Positions 15,587-23,208 of a stretch of DNA of 38,006 nucleotides are shown one piece after another. The notes beneath the pieces were generated by a model. It worked only from the letters and a program-made list of their open reading frames with translations, searched no databases and was not told the origin of the DNA. This DNA is from an uncultured Lachnospiraceae bacterium (GTDB taxonomy: Bacteria > Bacillota > Clostridia > Lachnospirales > Lachnospiraceae): contig ONBW01000020.1 of NCBI GenBank assembly GCA_900316165.1, forward strand, positions 1-38,006. Reading direction: 5' to 3'. Position 1 is the first letter of the stretch, and every line of letters begins with the position of its first letter. A program made the translations under genes and the position numbers.

Positions 15587-16207
15587 ATGGGTAAAATGAC
15601 ATTAGACCAGATCAACAAGATGTATCCGGATGTGCTGACCGAAATCGGAAATATCGGTGCAGGAAATGCCACGACTGCCATTGCCAATATGCTGAACCTG
15701 AAGATAAACATGAGCGTTCCTCATGTCGAGCTGATGCCGGTTGAGCAGATAACCGGAGCTATAGGTTCAGAGGATGAGGTTGTCGTAGGTATCATGCTCG
15801 GTGTCGAGAATGATATAACTGGTTCTATGATGTTTCTTATGGATCTTCCATCGGCCCATCATCTGGTTAACCGTCTTATGATGAGAGACGCAGATTATGA
15901 TAAGGATTTCGATGAGATGGATATGTCTGCTATTAGGGAGATTGGAAATATCATCGCAGGTTCCTATCTGTCCGCGTTATCCGGACTTACAAATTTGAAG
16001 ATCACACCGACTGTTCCTTATGTAGCTATAGATATGGCAGGTGCCATTCTTTCGGTTCCGGCTATTCAGTTTGGAATGGTTGGAGACAATGCCCTGATGA
16101 TAAAGACTGAGATGGGTGATGATCTGGATATATCAGGGTACTATATTCTGATGCCGGAGGGAGATTCATATCAGAAGATATTAAAGGCCCTCGGGCTGCC
16201 GGTATAA
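15587..16207 (+). CDS. cheC: CheY-P phosphatase CheC
   Basis: CheC dephosphorylates CheY-P and is stimulated by CheD. The 206-residue product is a CheC-family fold with two complete active-site patterns (D/S-x3-E-x2-N-x22-P): D15/E19/N22/P45 and S114/E118/N121/P144. Length matches classical CheC, and it lacks the FliN domain found in FliY. ATG 15587 has a poor ribosome site, and translation may rely on cheW. It lies next to cheD, its regulatory partner. Confidence 0.96.
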   Translation: MGKMTLDQINKMYPDVLTEIGNIGAGNATTAIANMLNLKINMSVPHVELMPVEQITGAIGSEDEVVVGIMLGVENDITGSMMFLMDLPSAHHLVNRLMMRDADYDKDFDEMDMSAIREIGNIIAGSYLSALSGLTNLKITPTVPYVAIDMAGAILSVPAIQFGMVGDNALMIKTEMGDDLDISGYYILMPEGDSYQKILKALGLPV

Positions 16208-16219
16208 GGAGCAGATGAC

Positions 16220-16702
16220 TTGGGTGAAATGATAAAAGTGGGAATGGCAGACTTAAAGGTCTGTCGTGCTCCCGATAATCTTACAACTATAGGTCTTGGT
16301 TCCTGTATCGGAATAGCTGTCTATGATCCTGTGACCAAAATAACCGGGCTTGCACATATAATGCTACCGGACAGCACTACAATCAGGAATAATTCAAATA
16401 TCGCCAAATTTGCTGACACCGGAATAAAAAAGCTTATTGACGATATGATAAAGATGGGAGCATCTAAGACTCGTCTTCGTGCCAAAATAGCCGGAGGAGC
16501 CAAGATGTTCGATATGGGAAATAATTCTACCATGAATGTCGGTGACAGAAATGCTGCCGCATGCCGTGATATGCTCAAGAAACTTGGCATTCCGCTTATT
16601 GCTGAGGATTGTGGTAAGAATTTTGGACGTACTGTAGAGCTCTATAGTGAGAATGGGGATTTTCTTATCAAGGCAGTTGGAAAAACCCCTTATAAGATAT
16701 GA
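16220..16702 (+). CDS. cheD: Chemoreceptor glutamine deamidase CheD
   Basis: CheD deamidates receptor glutamines to glutamates and, by binding CheC, links CheY-P level to receptor state. The 160-residue product has the expected catalytic residues: T23, C29 (LGSCIGIAVYD) and H46 (GLAHIMLP). I choose TTG 16220 as start because AAGGAG lies eight bases upstream. The in-frame ATG 16229 is badly spaced. An ATG at 16214 is out of frame and stops after five codons. The stop overlaps the next ATG (ATGA). Confidence 0.95.
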   Translation: MGEMIKVGMADLKVCRAPDNLTTIGLGSCIGIAVYDPVTKITGLAHIMLPDSTTIRNNSNIAKFADTGIKKLIDDMIKMGASKTRLRAKIAGGAKMFDMGNNSTMNVGDRNAAACRDMLKKLGIPLIAEDCGKNFGRTVELYSENGDFLIKAVGKTPYKI

Positions 16703-17022
16703 AAAAAAAACAAGAAGAACAAGAATACAAGAAACCAGATACAAGGCCGATTCCCATTCTTATAACTCTGGCTGCTGCTGGAATTTCCAGTGTTGTCAGT
16801 ATTTTAAAAGATGTATCTTTCGGAAGATTTGTCGTTAACCTGCTTATTACAGTAATTATTTTTGGAATATTTGGAAGTCTAGTACGGGTATTCCTTGATA
16901 TGGGTTTTAAAGTCGACAAAAAAGAAGAAGAGAAGAAAAATATGGAATCTGAGGATGAAAAGGCCGATCAGGATGAAGAATCTTCAGATAAAGAGTCTGA
17001 TGAAGAGCAGACACAGGAGTAA
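16699..17022 (+). CDS. Small membrane protein of unknown function
   Basis: I do not recognise this 107-residue protein. It has a Lys/Glu-rich start, two membrane helices at about 19-36 and 43-66, and a strongly acidic C-terminal tail of about 40 residues rich in Glu, Asp and Ser. ATG 16699 overlaps the cheD stop and is followed by a run of nine A, a possible slippage site. It sits between cheD and fliA, so it is made with the chemotaxis and sigma-factor genes. The layout suggests a small membrane anchor with a cytoplasmic acidic tail. No function can be assigned. Confidence 0.75.
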   Translation: MKKKQEEQEYKKPDTRPIPILITLAAAGISSVVSILKDVSFGRFVVNLLITVIIFGIFGSLVRVFLDMGFKVDKKEEEKKNMESEDEKADQDEESSDKESDEEQTQE

Positions 17023-17031
17023 TGATTTTCT

Positions 17032-17793
17032 ATGGCAGTGACCTTTGATTCTTCTCTCTGGGAGAAATACGCTGCTGATCCTACGCCAGCCCTGAGAGAA
17101 AAGCTTATAATCGAATATTCTCCCCTGGTCAAAATTGTTGCTGGGAAGATGAGCATGTACTTAGGCAACAACGTTGAATACGATGATCTCGTAGGATACG
17201 GTGTTTTTGGTCTTATAGATGCTATTGATAAATTCGATGTTCATAAGGATGTTAAATTCGAAACGTATGCCTCACTTCGTATAAAGGGCTCGATTCTTGA
17301 TCAGATCAGAAAAATGGACTGGATACCGCGTACCATCAGACAGAGGCAGAGAGAACTGGAAGCTGCTACTAAAGAGGTTATGGCACGTACAGGCAGAGAG
17401 CCTACTGATGAAGAACTGGCAGAAGAGATGGAGTTGTCCCTTGACGATTACTATTCATTCATTTCTTCATTAAAGATTACAAACCTTGTTTCCCTCAATG
17501 AGTTCATGGAGGCAGGTGGCAATGAGCCTGCAATGGACACAAAGAAAAACTCTTATTTTGAACAGCCTGAGGAAAAGGTTACAAGGGAAGAGTTAGCTGC
17601 AAAGCTTAAAGATGCTCTGGAGGTTCTTACTGATAAGGAAAAGAAAGTTATTCTTCTCTATTATTATGAAGATCTTACCTTAAAGGAAATCAGTGAGGTT
17701 ATGGAAGTGTCTGAATCAAGAGTCTCTCAGCTACATACCAAGGCACTTAAAAAAATGCGCAAAATAATGGGGAATTACATGGAATTTTTCTGA
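17032..17793 (+). CDS. fliA: Flagellar sigma factor FliA (sigma-D/sigma-28)
   Basis: This alternative sigma factor transcribes late flagellar, motor and chemoreceptor genes. The 253-residue product has region 2 (VEYDDLVGYGVFGLIDAI near residue 43, then FETYASLRIKGSILDQIRK), region 3 (RTIRQRQRELE and on) and region 4 with a helix-turn-helix (LKEISEVMEVSESRVSQL). This is the WhiG/FliA subgroup. The ribosome site AGGAG is about 13 bases before ATG 17032, rather far, so translation may be modest or coupled. The anti-sigma gene flgM is not in this window. The position after cheD matches sigD in Bacillus. Confidence 0.96.
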   Translation: MAVTFDSSLWEKYAADPTPALREKLIIEYSPLVKIVAGKMSMYLGNNVEYDDLVGYGVFGLIDAIDKFDVHKDVKFETYASLRIKGSILDQIRKMDWIPRTIRQRQRELEAATKEVMARTGREPTDEELAEEMELSLDDYYSFISSLKITNLVSLNEFMEAGGNEPAMDTKKNSYFEQPEEKVTREELAAKLKDALEVLTDKEKKVILLYYYEDLTLKEISEVMEVSESRVSQLHTKALKKMRKIMGNYMEFF

Positions 17794-17808
17794 CGAAAGC
17801 AGGTTCAT

Positions 17809-19410
17809 ATGGCTAATGCATATATACAGCTCGTATTTAAAGATGGCAAGGCCTATTCAAAATATATCCCGCCAACTGATGGTGGAGAAGATGTTGAGAT
17901 CTCTAAAGCGTATGAGTATATAAAAAATCATGGGGTTCAGATAGATGATATGGCTGCTCTTACGCAGCAGATGTCTGAGAAAAAAGCCTCAGAGGTTCTT
18001 ATATCCAACAAATGTCTGCTCAGTGACTTTGATGAGAAGATGACGATAAAGATTTCTCTCGATCATATGAAGGTGACAGCCATATTTGAGCCGCCTTCAG
18101 CCGGAGGAGATTTGTTGGGTGCTGGAGATATCATTGCAGGACTTAACAGTAAAGGAATCATATATGGCATAAGTCAGGATGCCATTTTAGATTTCATAAA
18201 CAACAGAATTTACTATGTTCCTTATGTGATAGCCAATGGAGACCGCCCTGTCATAGGTCACGATGCCAGGATTATCTATAATTTTAATACCAATCCAAGC
18301 TTAAAACCAAAGATATTACCTGATGGTTCTGTAGATTTCAAGAATCTTAATACTGTCTCAATCGTAAATGAAGGAGACTTGTTAGCAACTCTTATACCGG
18401 CTGATCCTGGTAAACCAGGAAAAGACGTATATGGAAAAGAAATCCCTGTCAGGGAGATTAATGATGCAAAGCTGGTATATGGTGATCATATCAGGCTCTC
18501 TGATGACGGTACAGCTATCTACTCCGAAATCTATGGACATGCGACGTTAGAGAATGGCAAGGTTATAGTTCAAGATGAATTCCTGGTTAAATCCGATGTG
18601 GACAACTCTACTGGAAATATTACCTATGGTGGTAATGTTCATATTATAGGTTCCGTTAGATCTGGGTTTACAGTAAAAGCCGGTGGTGATATCGTAGTAG
18701 ATGGTGTTGTAGAGGGAGCTTACTTAGATGCCGGTGGACAGATCATTGTCCGTCAGGGTATCCATGGTATGAACAAGGGTATGATAAAGTGCAGAGGTGC
18801 TCTGATTGCTCAATTTATAGAGAGTGCAAGAGTGTCTACTGAGAATTATGTCGAGACAGGTTCTATCCTTTACAGTGATGTTAACGCAAAGGATGACGTT
18901 CGCGTTATGAATAAAAAGGGTTTTATCGCCGGTTCATCTGTAAGGGCCGGAGGAAAGGTTGAGTCTGTAACTATAGGCTCTGAAATGGGAGCAGCCACCA
19001 GAATAGAGGTTGGTATTGATCCGGAGAAAAAGGCCCGCTATAATCTGCTTCAGCGTCAGATTGTTGACGAATCTCAGCAGATAGAGAAAGCACGTCCTGT
19101 TATTGCCAGCTATGATCAGTTCGTAAAGAGCGGTAAAAAACTCGACAGCAAAAATATGGCTTATCTGACTACGGTTTTGCAGAAGATTGATGTCTTAAGG
19201 ACTTCTCTTAAGACGCATCGTGAGGAGTTTAATGCTCTCCATCAGGAGCTCCTTACCAGCAAGCATTCTAAGGTTGTAGTACATAGACAGATTTTTCCTG
19301 GAGTTACGATAACTATCTCAGAGCTTTCTTTCACCGTAAAGGAAGAAAGTTCCTATGTGCAGTTTGAGAAGAAAAACGGAGAAATTGTCTCAGGTCCAGT
19401 ATCAGACTGA
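17809..19410 (+). CDS. FapA family (DUF342) polymer-forming-type protein
   Basis: The 533-residue product belongs to the FapA/DUF342 family. It has an N-terminal domain to about residue 175 and then repeated beta-strand turns rich in Gly and Val at about 175-405 (for example TVKAGGDIVVDGVVEGAYLD), followed by a coiled-coil helical region at about 405-490. The right-handed beta-helix resembles that of bactofilins and MinC C-terminal domains. Members often lie in motility operons of Firmicutes. Their exact role is unsettled, and a scaffold or division-related role is inference. ATG 17809 follows an AGCAGG site, 15 bases after fliA. Confidence 0.88.
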   Translation: MANAYIQLVFKDGKAYSKYIPPTDGGEDVEISKAYEYIKNHGVQIDDMAALTQQMSEKKASEVLISNKCLLSDFDEKMTIKISLDHMKVTAIFEPPSAGGDLLGAGDIIAGLNSKGIIYGISQDAILDFINNRIYYVPYVIANGDRPVIGHDARIIYNFNTNPSLKPKILPDGSVDFKNLNTVSIVNEGDLLATLIPADPGKPGKDVYGKEIPVREINDAKLVYGDHIRLSDDGTAIYSEIYGHATLENGKVIVQDEFLVKSDVDNSTGNITYGGNVHIIGSVRSGFTVKAGGDIVVDGVVEGAYLDAGGQIIVRQGIHGMNKGMIKCRGALIAQFIESARVSTENYVETGSILYSDVNAKDDVRVMNKKGFIAGSSVRAGGKVESVTIGSEMGAATRIEVGIDPEKKARYNLLQRQIVDESQQIEKARPVIASYDQFVKSGKKLDSKNMAYLTTVLQKIDVLRTSLKTHREEFNALHQELLTSKHSKVVVHRQIFPGVTITISELSFTVKEESSYVQFEKKNGEIVSGPVSD

Positions 19411-19422
19411 AAGGAGTAGTTT

Positions 19423-19749
19423 ATGGCTATAGCGCCAGTTACTTATCAGGCCACTATCCAGAATACTCAGGCAGTATCTGCGCAGAAAGGCGCTGACGAT
19501 ACAAAACCCGCTATTAATCAGCAGAACCTGGCGGTTACAGTTACAAAAGATGCCGAGCAGGCTCAACGAACTGTTACTGCAAAAAGTGAAAGTGCTAAGG
19601 AGAGTGCCTTGGATCCAGATGCAGAGGGCAGTGGTGCTGCTTTTTCTGATAATGGAAAAAGAAAAAGAAAAAAAGAAGCTATTGAAGATGATTCAGATGG
19701 CAAGGTTATAAAAAAAGGAACTATTGCCTCTTTTGATGTAAAGGTGTGA
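19423..19749 (+). CDS. Small basic/acidic protein of unknown function
   Basis: This 108-residue protein has no membrane segment. It has a Gln/Thr/Ala-rich first half with several short repeats of polar residues, then a basic cluster KRKRKK at about 79-84 followed by an acidic patch, and a short hydrophobic end (GTIASFDVKV). It looks mostly disordered. ATG 19423 follows AAAGGAG. I recall similar small proteins with a Lys-rich cluster in other lachnospiral fla operons, but cannot confirm homology. Function unknown. Confidence 0.7.
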   Translation: MAIAPVTYQATIQNTQAVSAQKGADDTKPAINQQNLAVTVTKDAEQAQRTVTAKSESAKESALDPDAEGSGAAFSDNGKRKRKKEAIEDDSDGKVIKKGTIASFDVKV

Positions 19750-19753
19750 ACAG

Positions 19754-20605
19754 ATGACAGGACTGGAGATTGGTCTACTTATCATAGGAGCTGTATTTTT
19801 TATTGGGAGTTTTTTTATATCTGAAAAAATTTCTCCATCAGATATGAATGAAATAAGTGGCCTTAGTGAAGACCAGATCAAGGCACTTGTAGAAAAGCAG
19901 TTAAATGATGCAGATGATAGAATAGACAAAGCTATTTCAGATAAGGTTGATGAGAAGTCTGAGGAATTTATAGCAGGAGCTGATAAAGAGACAAACAACC
20001 GGATAATGTCCATAGGTGAATATGCGGATTCTGTCTATGATTCAATGAATAAGACTCATGATGAAATCCTATTTATGTACCAGATGCTGAATGACAAACA
20101 GGAGACCATGACTAAGCTTACAAAGTCTCTCGGTGAGGCAGAGTCTCATGTTAGAGAGCTTCTATCAGAGTCTGAAAAACAGAAGAATCTGATTATCGAA
20201 CAGAATAATGTCAATCCAGCTGTTCAGGTTGATGACAGCATAAAAGAAACAAATCAGACAGATAATTCGGTTTTTCCACCTCTTCCTCAGGTAAAAACAG
20301 AAGCTCAGAGCAGTGATGAACCAGACTTGAAAAAGGAGGAGGCAGCTGAAGCACTCTCTGACCTTAAGGCTCAGGCCGACGATAATTCTGAAGATAATAT
20401 ACCTGATGCCAAAAAAGTCGAGAAGAAAGAAGAGGGCAAGGCTTCAAATCAGGCAGATACTAAAAAAATTCGTGAAAAAATAATCTCTATGTATCATCAG
20501 GGCTACTCACTTCTCGACATAGCAAAAGAGACAGGAAAAGGGATTGGTGAGGTCACACTTATCCTTGAACTTTTCGATGAAAAGGAGGAGAAAGCCTCAG
20601 AATGA
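19754..20605 (+). CDS. SwrB-position membrane protein with C-terminal helix-turn-helix-like end
   Basis: The 283-residue product has one N-terminal membrane helix (about 4-22) and a long helical, acidic, likely coiled-coil region at about 30-160. A Lys/Glu/Gln-rich linker follows at about 160-235, then a compact C-terminal segment resembling a helix-turn-helix (IISMYHQGYSLLDIAKETGK and GEVTLILELF). Bacillus SwrB (YlxL), which activates flagellar assembly, has the same layout and lies between sigD and rpsB. This gene sits in the matching place. Orthology is an inference from layout and position. It is longer than SwrB (about 167 residues). ATG 19754 is four bases after the previous stop. Confidence 0.7.
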   Translation: MTGLEIGLLIIGAVFFIGSFFISEKISPSDMNEISGLSEDQIKALVEKQLNDADDRIDKAISDKVDEKSEEFIAGADKETNNRIMSIGEYADSVYDSMNKTHDEILFMYQMLNDKQETMTKLTKSLGEAESHVRELLSESEKQKNLIIEQNNVNPAVQVDDSIKETNQTDNSVFPPLPQVKTEAQSSDEPDLKKEEAAEALSDLKAQADDNSEDNIPDAKKVEKKEEGKASNQADTKKIREKIISMYHQGYSLLDIAKETGKGIGEVTLILELFDEKEEKASE

Positions 20606-21267
20606 AAAAGAAGTACTATATGAGAGGACTCGGAGTCGGTATTATAGCTACAGCTCTGATTCTTATACTTGGACTTTTCTTTTCTGGTGTTCCAATGACA
20701 GATGCAGCTATAAAGAAAAGGGCAAGAGCGCTGGGAATGGTGGACTCCGCTGAAGCATCAGGTGATGCAGCCAGTCGAACGATAAAAGAGCTTCAGGAAG
20801 AAAAACAGAAAAAGACCGGCTCTGACGCAAAAACGACTACAACTACAAATTCTGACGGGGATGTAACTACAACAACTACGAAGATTGCTGATCCTACACA
20901 GAAAAAAGATGACGGTAAGAATTCATCAACAGATCAGAAGTCGTCTGAGAACTCAAATGATGATAAGTCTGATTCAAAATCATCAAAAACTGATTCTGAT
21001 ACTTCTAAGTCAGAAAACAGCTCTAAATCATCTAAGAACACTAAGGATTCAGCACAGACAAAAAATGTTTCGATTACTATCCAGGGAGGAGATACTTCTC
21101 TTAGTGTAGGTAAGAAGCTTCAGAGTGCTGGACTTGTTTCATCAGCCAGTGCTTTTAACGATTATCTGGAACAGAATGGCTATGATCATGTGATCCATAC
21201 AGGAACTTATTCTATATCAAAGGGAAGTTCCTACAAAGAAATCGCAAAAGCTATAACTGGCAGATAA
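20602..21267 (+). CDS. Membrane protein with MltG-type LysM-like domain, no catalytic domain
   Basis: The 221-residue product has an N-terminal membrane helix (about 10-30) and a long disordered Thr/Ser/Lys/Asp-rich stalk at about 62-150. It ends in about 65 residues resembling the LysM-like subdomain of endolytic transglycosylase MltG (YceG): VSITIQGGDTSLSVGKKLQ, then SASAFNDYLEQNG and HTGTYSISKGSSYKEIAKAI. The MltG catalytic domain that normally follows is absent. It could bind peptidoglycan glycan strands through this domain, but this is inference. ATG 20602 overlaps the previous stop in ATGA. It is the last gene before the rpsB promoter. Confidence 0.75.
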   Translation: MKKKYYMRGLGVGIIATALILILGLFFSGVPMTDAAIKKRARALGMVDSAEASGDAASRTIKELQEEKQKKTGSDAKTTTTTNSDGDVTTTTTKIADPTQKKDDGKNSSTDQKSSENSNDDKSDSKSSKTDSDTSKSENSSKSSKNTKDSAQTKNVSITIQGGDTSLSVGKKLQSAGLVSSASAFNDYLEQNGYDHVIHTGTYSISKGSSYKEIAKAITGR

Positions 21268-21275
21268 ATTTTCTA

Positions 21276-21304
21276 TTGCATTTTATTTAAGCCTGTAGTA
21301 TAAT
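21276..21304 (+). promoter_or_regulatory. Sigma-A-type promoter for rpsB
   Basis: TTGCAT at 21276-21281 and TATAAT at 21299-21304 are separated by 17 bases. The -10 is a perfect consensus match and the -35 matches at four of six positions. Transcription should start near 21311. It lies in the only sizeable gap between the fla/che genes and rpsB, so ribosomal protein genes would have their own start as well as any read-through. Confidence 0.75.
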
Positions 21305-21320
21305 ACCATAGGCTCAGTTG

Positions 21321-21348
21321 AGAGGCCAGGGTGGCCTCTTTTATTTTG
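21321..21348 (+). terminator. Hairpin with U-rich tail between fla/che and rpsB
   Basis: AGAGGCCA (21321-21328) pairs perfectly with TGGCCTCT (21332-21339) around a GGG loop, followed by TTTATTTTG. It looks like an intrinsic terminator for the upstream fla/che transcript. It lies about ten bases downstream of the start predicted from the rpsB promoter, too near for normal termination of that transcript. On that RNA it would instead form a 5'-end hairpin. Confidence 0.65.
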
Positions 21349-21425
21349 CACAGCCGTTAATGCAGAGGATGGTGCCTTTTATGCAGAGGTTTCCGATGTA
21401 GGTGAGGCGGCTGGATGTTTAACCA
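21349..21425 (+). promoter_or_regulatory. Structured 5' leader of rpsB
   Basis: After the hairpin, CAGCCG (21351-21356) can pair with CGGCTG (21408-21413), enclosing two direct copies of ATGCAGAGG at 21360-21368 and 21381-21389, 21 bases apart. The rpsB ribosome site AGGAGGT follows. Leaders of rpsB operons in other bacteria bind S2 for feedback control. Whether this one does is inference. No known motif was recognised. Confidence 0.4.
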
Positions 21426-21438
21426 TAGGAGGTAAAAA

Positions 21439-22179
21439 ATGAGCGTTATTTCAATGAAACAGTTACTCGAGGCAGGTGTCCATTTTGGTCACCAGACACG
21501 TAGATGGGATCCTAAGATGGCTCCTTACATCTACACTGAGAGAAACGGAATCCACATCATCGACCTTCAGAAGACTGTAGGAATGGTTGATGAGGCTTAC
21601 AAGGCTATTTTTGATATCGTAGCCCAGGGCGGAACTATTCTCTTCGTAGGTACAAAGAAGCAGGCTTCTGAGACAATCGCTGAGGAAGCTACACGTTGCG
21701 GTATGTACTATGTAAACGAGAGATGGCTCGGCGGTATGCTTACAAACTTCCGCACAATCCGTTCTAGAATCGAGCGCCTCAAGAAGATCGAGAAGATGGC
21801 TGAGGATGGCACCTTCGACGTTCTTCCTAAGAAGGAAGTAGCTAACCTCAAGAAGGAGCAGGAGAAGCTCACAAGAAACCTTGGCGGAATCAAGGATATG
21901 GAGAGAATTCCTGACGCTGTATTCGTAGTTGATCCTAAGAAGGAAGCTCTCTGCGTAAAGGAAGCCAACACTCTTGGACTTACAGTTATCGGTATCGCTG
22001 ATACTAACTGCGATCCTGATCAGCTCGACTATGTAATCCCTGGTAACGACGACGCTATCCGTGCTGTTAAGCTTATAGTTTCAAAGATGGCTGATGCTGT
22101 TATCGAGGCTAAGCAGGGTGAGGAAGCTCAGGCTCCAGCTGAGGATGCTTCTGAGGAGACAACAGAGGCTGCAGAGTAA
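21439..22179 (+). CDS. rpsB: 30S ribosomal protein S2
   Basis: S2 is a late-binding protein of the small ribosomal subunit. The 246-residue product has the classical start ([20 protein letters not shown]), the RWNPKM-type segment (here [11 protein letters not shown]), IHIIDLQKT and the [20 protein letters not shown] signature. An acidic Ala/Glu-rich tail ends it. ATG 21439 follows AGGAGGT with ideal spacing. Codon use favours frequent codons, as expected for a highly expressed gene. Confidence 0.99.
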   Translation: MSVISMKQLLEAGVHFGHQTRRWDPKMAPYIYTERNGIHIIDLQKTVGMVDEAYKAIFDIVAQGGTILFVGTKKQASETIAEEATRCGMYYVNERWLGGMLTNFRTIRSRIERLKKIEKMAEDGTFDVLPKKEVANLKKEQEKLTRNLGGIKDMERIPDAVFVVDPKKEALCVKEANTLGLTVIGIADTNCDPDQLDYVIPGNDDAIRAVKLIVSKMADAVIEAKQGEEAQAPAEDASEETTEAAE

Positions 22180-22214
22180 TTTTTATTAATTAGCGTATAC
22201 ATAAAGGAGATAAA

Positions 22215-23144
22215 ATGGCTGTTACAGCAAAAATGGTAAAAGACCTTCGTGAGCAGACCGGTGCAGGAATGATGGACTGCAAGAAGGCACTTAGTGAGAC
22301 AAATGGTGATATGGATGCTGCCGTTGAGTATCTTCGTAAGAATGGCCAGGCAAAGGCTGAGAAGAAGGCAGACCGTATCGCAGCAGAGGGCCTAGTAGAT
22401 GTTGTATCTGAGGGCAACACAGCAGCTATCGTTGAGGTTAACTCAGAGACAGATTTCGTTGCTAATAACGATAAGTTCAAGGCATATGTAAGAGAGGTTG
22501 CAAACGCAGCTCTTAAGACAAATGCAGCTGATATCGATGCTTTCCTTGCTGACAAGTGGATTTCAGATCCTTCAAAGACTGTAAAGGAAGCTCTTGATGA
22601 GGAGATCGCTGTTATCGGTGAGAAGCTTTCTATCAGACGTTTCAAGAAGGTTACAGCTGATAATGGTATCGTAGTTTCTTACATCCATGGCGGCGGAAGA
22701 ATCGGTGTTGTAATCAACGCTGAGTGCTCTAACGCTAACGATGATGTTAAGGAAGCTCTTCATAACGTTGCTATGCAGATCGCAGCTTTAAATCCTAAGT
22801 ACATCAGAGATGCTGATGTAGATAAGGAGTACTTAGATCACGAGACAGAGATCATCAAGGCTCAGATCGAGAATGATCCTAAGGAAGCAGCTAAGCCGGA
22901 TAAGGTTAAGACTGGTATCGTTAAGGGTCGTCTTAATAAGGAGCTCAAGGAAGTCTGCCTTATGGATCAGGTTTATGTAAAGGCTGAGGATGGAAAGCAG
23001 TCTGTAGCCAAGTACTTAGACCAGGTAGCTAAGGCAGCCGGAACTGATCTTACAATCAAGGAGTTCGTACGTTTTGAGACAGGCGAAGGACTTGAGAAGA
23101 GAAATGAGAACTTTGCTGAAGAAGTAGCAAAGCAGATGCAGTAA
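22215..23144 (+). CDS. tsf: Translation elongation factor Ts
   Basis: EF-Ts exchanges GDP for GTP on EF-Tu. The 309-residue product starts with the signature VKDLREQTGAGMMDCKKAL and has the second family motif VEVNSETDFVANNDKF at about 75-90. The two core domains follow, to the end. Full length for the family. ATG 22215 follows AAAGGAG. It lies 35 bases after rpsB and ends just before a strong terminator. Confidence 0.99.
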   Translation: MAVTAKMVKDLREQTGAGMMDCKKALSETNGDMDAAVEYLRKNGQAKAEKKADRIAAEGLVDVVSEGNTAAIVEVNSETDFVANNDKFKAYVREVANAALKTNAADIDAFLADKWISDPSKTVKEALDEEIAVIGEKLSIRRFKKVTADNGIVVSYIHGGGRIGVVINAECSNANDDVKEALHNVAMQIAALNPKYIRDADVDKEYLDHETEIIKAQIENDPKEAAKPDKVKTGIVKGRLNKELKEVCLMDQVYVKAEDGKQSVAKYLDQVAKAAGTDLTIKEFVRFETGEGLEKRNENFAEEVAKQMQ

Positions 23145-23158
23145 TTTTTGAAGCAACG

Positions 23159-23198
23159 GCACTGGTATTACATAAACAGTAGTATCAGTGCTTTTTTT
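23159..23198 (+). terminator. Intrinsic terminator after tsf
   Basis: GCACTGGTATTAC (23159-23171) pairs with GTAGTATCAGTGC (23179-23191) over 13 pairs including two G-U, with loop ATAAACA. Seven T follow at once. This is a textbook rho-independent terminator that should end the rpsB-tsf transcript. The deacetylase gene begins only about ten bases later. Confidence 0.92.
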
Positions 23199-23208
23199 AT
23201 AGGTACTG

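Noticed and set aside
16214-16231. ATG 16214 as the cheD start
   Set aside because: It is out of frame with the CheD sequence and ends after five codons. TTG 16220 has the properly spaced AAGGAG.
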